10,063 bases of DNA from Desulfovibrio sp. GTDB taxonomy: Bacteria; Desulfobacterota; Desulfovibrionia; Desulfovibrionales; Desulfovibrionaceae. Both the position numbers and the translations under genes were made by a program. The first letter of the stretch is position 1. Each line of letters starts with the position of its first letter. Below, one piece after another: positions 6,825-10,063 of this stretch. The notes beneath the pieces are model-generated. The model saw only the letters and a program-made list of their open reading frames with translations. It was not told the origin of the DNA and ran no database searches. Location: assembly GCA_031281815.1 (NCBI GenBank), contig JAITEY010000016.1, positions 1-10,063 on the forward strand, in the 5' to 3' direction.

Positions 6825-9397
6825 TCCTCCATGCTCAGGTATGAGGACATGATAACTTTCAAGCCGAAGCCGGGAAAGTTGACCCTGACTTTGTCCGGAG
6901 GCAGGCGCTGCACTATTTTGCCGCGCCCGAAAATACGGTGCCTGCAGAAGCCGCAGTCCCCGGAGCCGAGCAGGGGACTTTCGGACGCAGTGCACGCATC
7001 GCCGTCGTCGTGCCCGGCATGGTCGGGGCCGTCACCGTGCCCGGAGAGGTCCGCAAGCGCCCCCTGCGGGGCAAGGTACGCGCTCCGCCCTGTCCTGCCG
7101 GCAACGGATACCCCGGCGCGCTGCGACTCGGCCGGCGGGTATGCCGCTCCCGGCGCACGGACGGCGGGAGCGTCTCCGGCGCGCGCAAGGCGCAGGCCGG
7201 CCGACGCTTTGCCGGCATTGCGGCGTTTTTCGACCAACGAACCGTCCCATCCTTCCTGCAGTTCCCGGTACAGGGAGGGGTGAAGCTCACGCACGAAGGG
7301 GCTGGGCGAGGCCGGCAAGGCGCCGCCGCCCGAGCGGTCGTACAGTCCCGCCGGAACGTACAGTTCCAGAAAGGAGCGGGCACGCGTGCAGGCCACGTAC
7401 ATCAGCCTGCGTTCTTCCTCGTAGTCTTCGGGCCGGACCATGGCGTGGCGGGAAGGGAAGCGGTCTTCCACCAGATCCAGCACAAGGACGGCGTCCCATT
7501 CCAGGCCCTTGGCCGAATGGATCGTGGACAGGGTCAGACATGCCTCGCCGTCGTCCCGTTTTTCGGGGTCCTCAAGGGAGAGATCGGCGGCGAGCAGATC
7601 GGGGTCGTTGTACGCGGAGGCGATCTGGACGAGTTGTTCCAGTCCCTGCATGCGCCTGGGGTAGTCGTCGGGAAAGCGTTGCTGCAAGCGCGGGGTATAA
7701 TGCTCAATGATATCCGAGAGCAGTTGCACGGGGGGTAGGTCGCCGTGCCGCGCTTTTTCCAGAAAGGCCAGATCGGCGGCGAGGTCGGGAAGGCGGGCCG
7801 TTGCCTCGGCCAGTTTCTCCTTGTTGCCCGAGGCTGCGACTTGGTAGATTTTCAGGCAGGTTTTGGCGCCCACGCCTTTGGACAGTTCGGCCATGCGGGT
7901 GAAGGCCGTAAAATCCATGGGATTCAGGACAAGACGCAGAAAACTCAGCACGTCCCTGACATGCGCGGCTTCAGTGTAACGGACGCCGCCGTATTTTTTG
8001 AAGGCTATGCCGAGCTTGTTCAGGGTCACTTCCAAGGGAAAGGAATGAAAGCCGGAGCGGAAGAGCACGGCTGTGCCGCCCGGCCCGAAGGTGCGCATGA
8101 GTTCGGTGATGCGCGCGGCGGCATGCGACGCCTGGCTCCTGTCGGACAGAGGCCTGACGATGTTCGGCATGAGACCGTCGCCCCGCCGGGTGAACAGATG
8201 TTTGGCGTAGCCTTCGGCGGCGTTCTCCAGCACGGCGTTGGAGAGGTTCAGCAGGTGTTGGGTGGAGCGGTAGTTTTCCTCCAGGCGGATGATTTTGGCG
8301 CCTTTGAACGTCTCGGGGAAATTGAGGATATTGCGGATATCCGCGCCGCGGAAGGCGTAAATCGACTGGGCGTCGTCGCCGACGGCCATGATGTTGCCGT
8401 TGAAGGTTTCGGTATTGCCGGCGGCGGGCGGGCTTGTCGGGTGCGGATCTGCTTTGAAGGTTTCGTCATTCCCGGCTGCGCCGGGGCTCGTGGGGTCCTG
8501 ATCTGCTTTGAAAGTTTCGGCGTTGCCGGCCGCGTTCGAGCCTGCCGGGCCCAGACCCGCGATAAGGCCCGCGATGCGGGCTTGGACGGGGTTCGTGTCC
8601 TGGTACTCGTCCACCATGATGTACTTGTGACGTCCGCGGCAGTACGCCAAGGCTTCGGGGCGCGCCAGCAGCGTTTCTTCCAGGCAGAAGAGCAGGTCGT
8701 CATAATCCAGAAGGGATTTTTCCCGTTTGTAGCGGGCGTAGGCGGCGGCCATGTCCGCCATGGCCGTGTGATGCACGAGCAGATGCGCGGCATTGCGTCT
8801 GAGGGCGTCTTCAAGGGCAATTTCCTTGTTCCGGCTTTTGCTCAGGAGGGCGATGACGGTTTGGTTTTTGGGGAAAGAGCGGTCGCTGATTTTCAGCGCT
8901 TCGCGGCAGTGTTGCAGCGCGGCGAGCATGTCGTGGTTGTCCATGACCGTCAGGTTGCCGTTGTAGCCCTGGGGGCGGAAGAGACGGAGTATGGAATAGG
9001 CGTAGGAGTGAAAGGTTCCTCCCTGCACGTAGGCGAGGGGCCGGGGCAGGACCGCGTCGGGACCTTGCGCGCAGCGGCCCGCAGGGATTTCTCCGGGGCA
9101 GGGTTGTCCGCGTGCGTTGCCGGGGAACCCGTTGCCGTACGCGGCAAGGTCGGGCAGGCCCGCGTCCTGTTCGACGAGCCTGCGGGCGCGTTCCAGCATC
9201 TCGGCGGCGGCTTTGCGGGTGAAGGTCAGGAGCAGAATGGCGGAGGCCGGGATGCCGGTCTCGACAAGATAGGCGAGGCGGTAGACGATGGTGCGGGTTT
9301 TGCCGCTGCCCGCGCCCGCGACGACCAACAGAGGACCGTCGACGCTGGTTGCTGCGTCGTACTGGGCCTCGTTCAGGTCGCGTTCGTAGTCGATCAT
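6821..9397 (-). CDS. UvrD/PcrA/Rep-type superfamily 1 DNA helicase
   Basis: An 858-residue ATP-dependent 3'-5' DNA helicase of the repair/replication type, with all core motifs: Q-motif LNEAQYDAA at 8-16, Walker A AGAGSGKT at 27-34, Ia TFTRKAAAEM at 58-67, Ib TFHSYAYSILR at 128-138, Walker B VDEYQDTN at 262-269, III VGDDAQSIYAFRGA at 339-352, IV NYRS at 375-378, V STIHSAKGLEWD at 624-635 and VI EERRLMYVACTRAR at 661-674. It is longer than typical members (about 720-750) because of three additions: residues about 76-123 between motifs Ia and Ib, a tandem repeat at 289-335 between motifs II and III, and a Gly/Ala/His/Asp-rich linker at about 720-812. The C-terminal HRIFGRGKIV...VRVNFPGFGLKVI is the PcrA-type tail. 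The start at 9397 has a weak GAG-type ribosome site, and an in-frame TGA (9409-9407) excludes a longer form. It ends in an ATGA overlap with thiL. Confidence 0.95.
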   Translation of the reverse strand: MIDYERDLNEAQYDAATSVDGPLLVVAGAGSGKTRTIVYRLAYLVETGIPASAILLLTFTRKAAAEMLERARRLVEQDAGLPDLAAYGNGFPGNARGQPCPGEIPAGRCAQGPDAVLPRPLAYVQGGTFHSYAYSILRLFRPQGYNGNLTVMDNHDMLAALQHCREALKISDRSFPKNQTVIALLSKSRNKEIALEDALRRNAAHLLVHHTAMADMAAAYARYKREKSLLDYDDLLFCLEETLLARPEALAYCRGRHKYIMVDEYQDTNPVQARIAGLIAGLGPAGSNAAGNAETFKADQDPTSPGAAGNDETFKADPHPTSPPAAGNTETFNGNIMAVGDDAQSIYAFRGADIRNILNFPETFKGAKIIRLEENYRSTQHLLNLSNAVLENAAEGYAKHLFTRRGDGLMPNIVRPLSDRSQASHAAARITELMRTFGPGGTAVLFRSGFHSFPLEVTLNKLGIAFKKYGGVRYTEAAHVRDVLSFLRLVLNPMDFTAFTRMAELSKGVGAKTCLKIYQVAASGNKEKLAEATARLPDLAADLAFLEKARHGDLPPVQLLSDIIEHYTPRLQQRFPDDYPRRMQGLEQLVQIASAYNDPDLLAADLSLEDPEKRDDGEACLTLSTIHSAKGLEWDAVLVLDLVEDRFPSRHAMVRPEDYEEERRLMYVACTRARSFLELYVPAGLYDRSGGGALPASPSPFVRELHPSLYRELQEGWDGSLVEKRRNAGKASAGLRLARAGDAPAVRAPGAAYPPAESQRAGVSVAGRTGRSAYLAPQGALADLSGHGDGPDHAGHDDGDACTASESPLLGSGDCGFCRHRIFGRGKIVQRLPPDKVRVNFPGFGLKVIMSSYLSMEE
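6825..6830 (-). promoter_or_regulatory. Ribosome binding site for thiL
   Basis: The minus strand reads GGAGGA, then ATGATG. The spacing is zero to the ATG at 6824 and 3 bp to the ATG at 6821, both tighter than the usual 5-9 bp. The second ATG may therefore be the real start, with the TGA of the helicase ending between them. Confidence 0.45.
8393..8533 (-). repeat. 54-bp x about 2.6 in-frame tandem repeat in the helicase gene
   Basis: A ttgaa(a/g)gtttcg core recurs on the plus strand at 8400, 8454 and 8508, exactly 54 bp apart. The encoded 18-residue units are AAGNAETFKADQDPTSPG (289-306), AAGNDETFKADPHPTSPP (307-324) and the partial AAGNTETFNGN (325-335). It lies between Walker B and motif III, where other helicases have only a short loop. 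Confidence 0.85.
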
Positions 9398-9684
9398 GGC
9401 TTGGTCTCACTCGGGATTGCGGGAGTGTACAGCCGTTCAGGTCCGGCTGTCCAGAGGGGTGTGAGGTCGTAATCCACTGTGCGCTCTTCATGTCTCAATC
9501 GTAAAAAGCTCGAACGGCCCGAAATTACGGTTGCAGGACACGTTTCCTTCAGGCTCTTGCCTTCGGCGGAGAAAGTGTCTATGAGGAAACAAGGAGGTCG
9601 GAAGCGTGTCAAGACGTTCGTCTCCGGCGCATCGGGCTTACGCCTGCGTATGTATTTCCGTGCGGAAATCCGTAATTTTTCCAT
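9394..9684 (-). CDS. Doubtful hypothetical ORF coupled to the helicase start
   Basis: This frame ends with TGA at 9394-9396, overlapping the helicase ATG as ATGA, the same junction as the two downstream. From ATG at 9684 it would give 96 residues, basic near the N-terminus and ending DYDLTPLWTAGPERLYTPA...; the frame is also open up to an ATG at 9828, which would overlap the plus-strand gene by 78 bp. Against it: no ribosome site at either ATG, weaker third-position GC than the helicase, and no family I recognise. The sequence may simply be the operon's leader. Only the junction favours a gene. Confidence 0.2.
   Translation of the reverse strand: MEKLRISARKYIRRRKPDAPETNVLTRFRPPCFLIDTFSAEGKSLKETCPATVISGRSSFLRLRHEERTVDYDLTPLWTAGPERLYTPAIPSETKP
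9429..9450 (-). promoter_or_regulatory. Perfect 7-bp hairpin ahead of the helicase gene
   Basis: ACAGCCG and CGGCTGT flank an 8-base loop, ending about 30 bp before the helicase start. No T-run follows on the minus strand, so it is not a terminator by itself. It could be a leader structure or an operator. Confidence 0.3.
9591..9598 (+). promoter_or_regulatory. Isolated perfect Shine-Dalgarno sequence
   Basis: AAGGAGGT lies 7 bp before a GTG at 9606. It is stronger than the ribosome sites of most genes in the window, yet it precedes only a 51-codon frame. Confidence 0.4.
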
Positions 9685-9761
9685 TGCGAAGTTTAGGACG
9701 GAGTCACGGGCAAACGGCGCCTCCTCAGCTTTTTTTATACGGAACCCGGTATGGCCTTTGA
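9606..9761 (+). CDS. Possible 51-residue small ORF or leader peptide before the receiver-like gene
   Basis: The frame starts with GTG at 9606 after a perfect AAGGAGGT and 7-bp spacing. It ends with TGA at 9759-9761, 11 bp inside the next gene, whose ATG is at 9751. That layout would allow translational coupling. The peptide starts VSRRSSPAHR, has cysteines at 14 and 16, is basic overall and matches nothing I know. The downstream gene has only a weak ribosome site of its own (gga at 9741-9743), which gives the small frame a possible role. Chance occurrence is a real alternative. Confidence 0.25.
   Translation: MSRRSSPAHRAYACVCISVRKSVIFPLRSLGRSHGQTAPPQLFLYGTRYGL
9639..9669. promoter_or_regulatory. 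Two adjacent perfect dyads, candidate operator
   Basis: TACGC-CT-GCGTA (9639-9650) is followed 3 bp later by ATTTCCG-TG-CGGAAAT (9654-9669). Both are perfect and have the same 2-bp centre. They lie between divergent genes, a common place for regulator binding. No regulator gene is visible in the window. Confidence 0.35.
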
Positions 9762-10063
9762 AGATTTTCAGGAAAAGCAAAGAGTCATCAAACAAAAAGC
9801 GACTTTGCGCGACTACTTCCTCAAGCATTCCGGTTATGCGCTCTGCTTGTCTGACGACCTGACCTTTACCGCCTTGTTGTCGTCTACCCTCAAGGATTTA
9901 GCCGTCCAGGGGCGCTCGCTTACCGTCATACCCGACACAGTGAAAACGCTGAAAGTGATTTCAGAAACGTTTGAAGCCGGGAAGAAGCCTGTCCTTTTGA
10001 TTGAGCGCGTACTGAATACCGTGGGAGATACGAGTTTTTTGATCCGGCAGTTCAAGGATTCCT
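9751..10063 (+). CDS. N-terminal part of a receiver-like (degenerate response regulator) protein, cut by the right edge
   Basis: 104 codons are visible and the frame is open to the edge. It starts with ATG at 9751. The N-terminus MAFEDFQEKQRVIKQKATLR is probably helical. From residue 28 the pattern fits a CheY-like fold: a first strand ending in an acidic pair (LCLSDD, 31-36), then a helix TFTALLSSTLKDL, and a third strand PVLLIER at 80-86. In true receivers the third strand ends in the phosphorylated Asp; here Glu85 stands near that place, which suggests a non-phosphorylated or constitutive form. My recollection is that similar proteins occur in Desulfovibrio-type genomes with a TPR region after the receiver, but that part lies outside the window. 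That this is a gene is firm; the family is an inference. Confidence 0.6.
   Translation, partial: MAFEDFQEKQRVIKQKATLRDYFLKHSGYALCLSDDLTFTALLSSTLKDLAVQGRSLTVIPDTVKTLKVISETFEAGKKPVLLIERVLNTVGDTSFLIRQFKDS

Larger units (their letters stand above)
9398..9750. promoter_or_regulatory. Divergent intergenic region between the helicase operon and the right-hand gene
   Basis: This 353-bp region should hold the promoters for both directions. On the minus strand TTGACA at 9612-9607 is a perfect -35 hexamer, but no good -10 lies 16-18 bp further. On the plus strand tatacg at 9736-9741 could be a -10, but it would give an almost leaderless message and has no matching -35. The region also holds two dyads (9639-9669), a hairpin (9429-9450) and a strong ribosome site (9591-9598). 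No tRNA or known riboswitch fold was recognised. Confidence 0.4.

Noticed and set aside
9607..9612. Perfect TTGACA on the minus strand as a helicase operon promoter
   Set aside because: No acceptable -10 hexamer is found 16-18 bp downstream, so it is mentioned only as weak evidence.
9711..9737. Possible plus-strand intrinsic terminator before the T-run at 9730-9736
   Set aside because: The GC-rich bases before the T-run (cctcctcagc) have no complementary partner upstream, so no stem forms.
9479..9862. 127-codon plus-strand frame across the divergent region
   Set aside because: It overlaps the receiver-like gene in a different phase and its first ATG has no ribosome site; an internal ATG at 9581 is also not spaced properly from AAGGAGGT.

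Overview
The window looks like a piece of a delta-proteobacterial (Desulfovibrionaceae-type) chromosome. The GC content is roughly 60% by eye, the genes are packed head to tail, and several protein families fit that group. The species cannot be named from the sequence alone.

Layout, left to right. Positions 1-247 hold the outer end of an IS66-type insertion sequence that runs off the left edge. It has a GTAAGCG terminus and the first 57 codons of a small TnpA-like gene on the minus strand. Positions 248-429 contain no recognisable gene and end in an AT-rich patch. The rest, up to 9397, is one long minus-strand gene row. In transcription order it is: a UvrD/PcrA-type helicase (9397-6821), thiamine-monophosphate kinase ThiL (6824-5589), a cysteine-cluster YkgJ-type protein (5592-4822), a class A penicillin-binding protein (4812-2368) and, after a 99-bp gap, a glycosyltransferase/methyltransferase fusion (2268-430). 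The first three genes join through two ATGA four-base overlaps, and the penicillin-binding protein follows after 9 bp, so these four are very probably one transcription unit. A 353-bp divergent region (9398-9750) separates the operon from a plus-strand gene (9751 onward) that is cut by the right edge and resembles a degenerate response-regulator receiver.

The operon mixes DNA repair, thiamine cofactor synthesis, a metal-chelating-type protein and cell-wall synthesis; no single pathway joins them. The last gene is a surface-glycan type enzyme and may be a separate unit.

The most unusual signal is that three consecutive operon genes each contain an imperfect in-frame tandem repeat: 54 bp x about 2.6 in the helicase, 42 bp x 3 in thiL, and 36 bp x 2 in the YkgJ-type gene. 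Each lies in a loop or variable segment. In ThiL the repeat multiplies the Asp-containing strand of the metal/ATP site, and the conserved GDDCA motif reads GHDCA. Other points are a glycosyltransferase-TIGR04325 methyltransferase fusion, two adjacent perfect dyads in the divergent region, and a small open frame with a perfect Shine-Dalgarno sequence that overlaps the right-hand gene's start. I see no CRISPR array, tRNA, rRNA or defence system.
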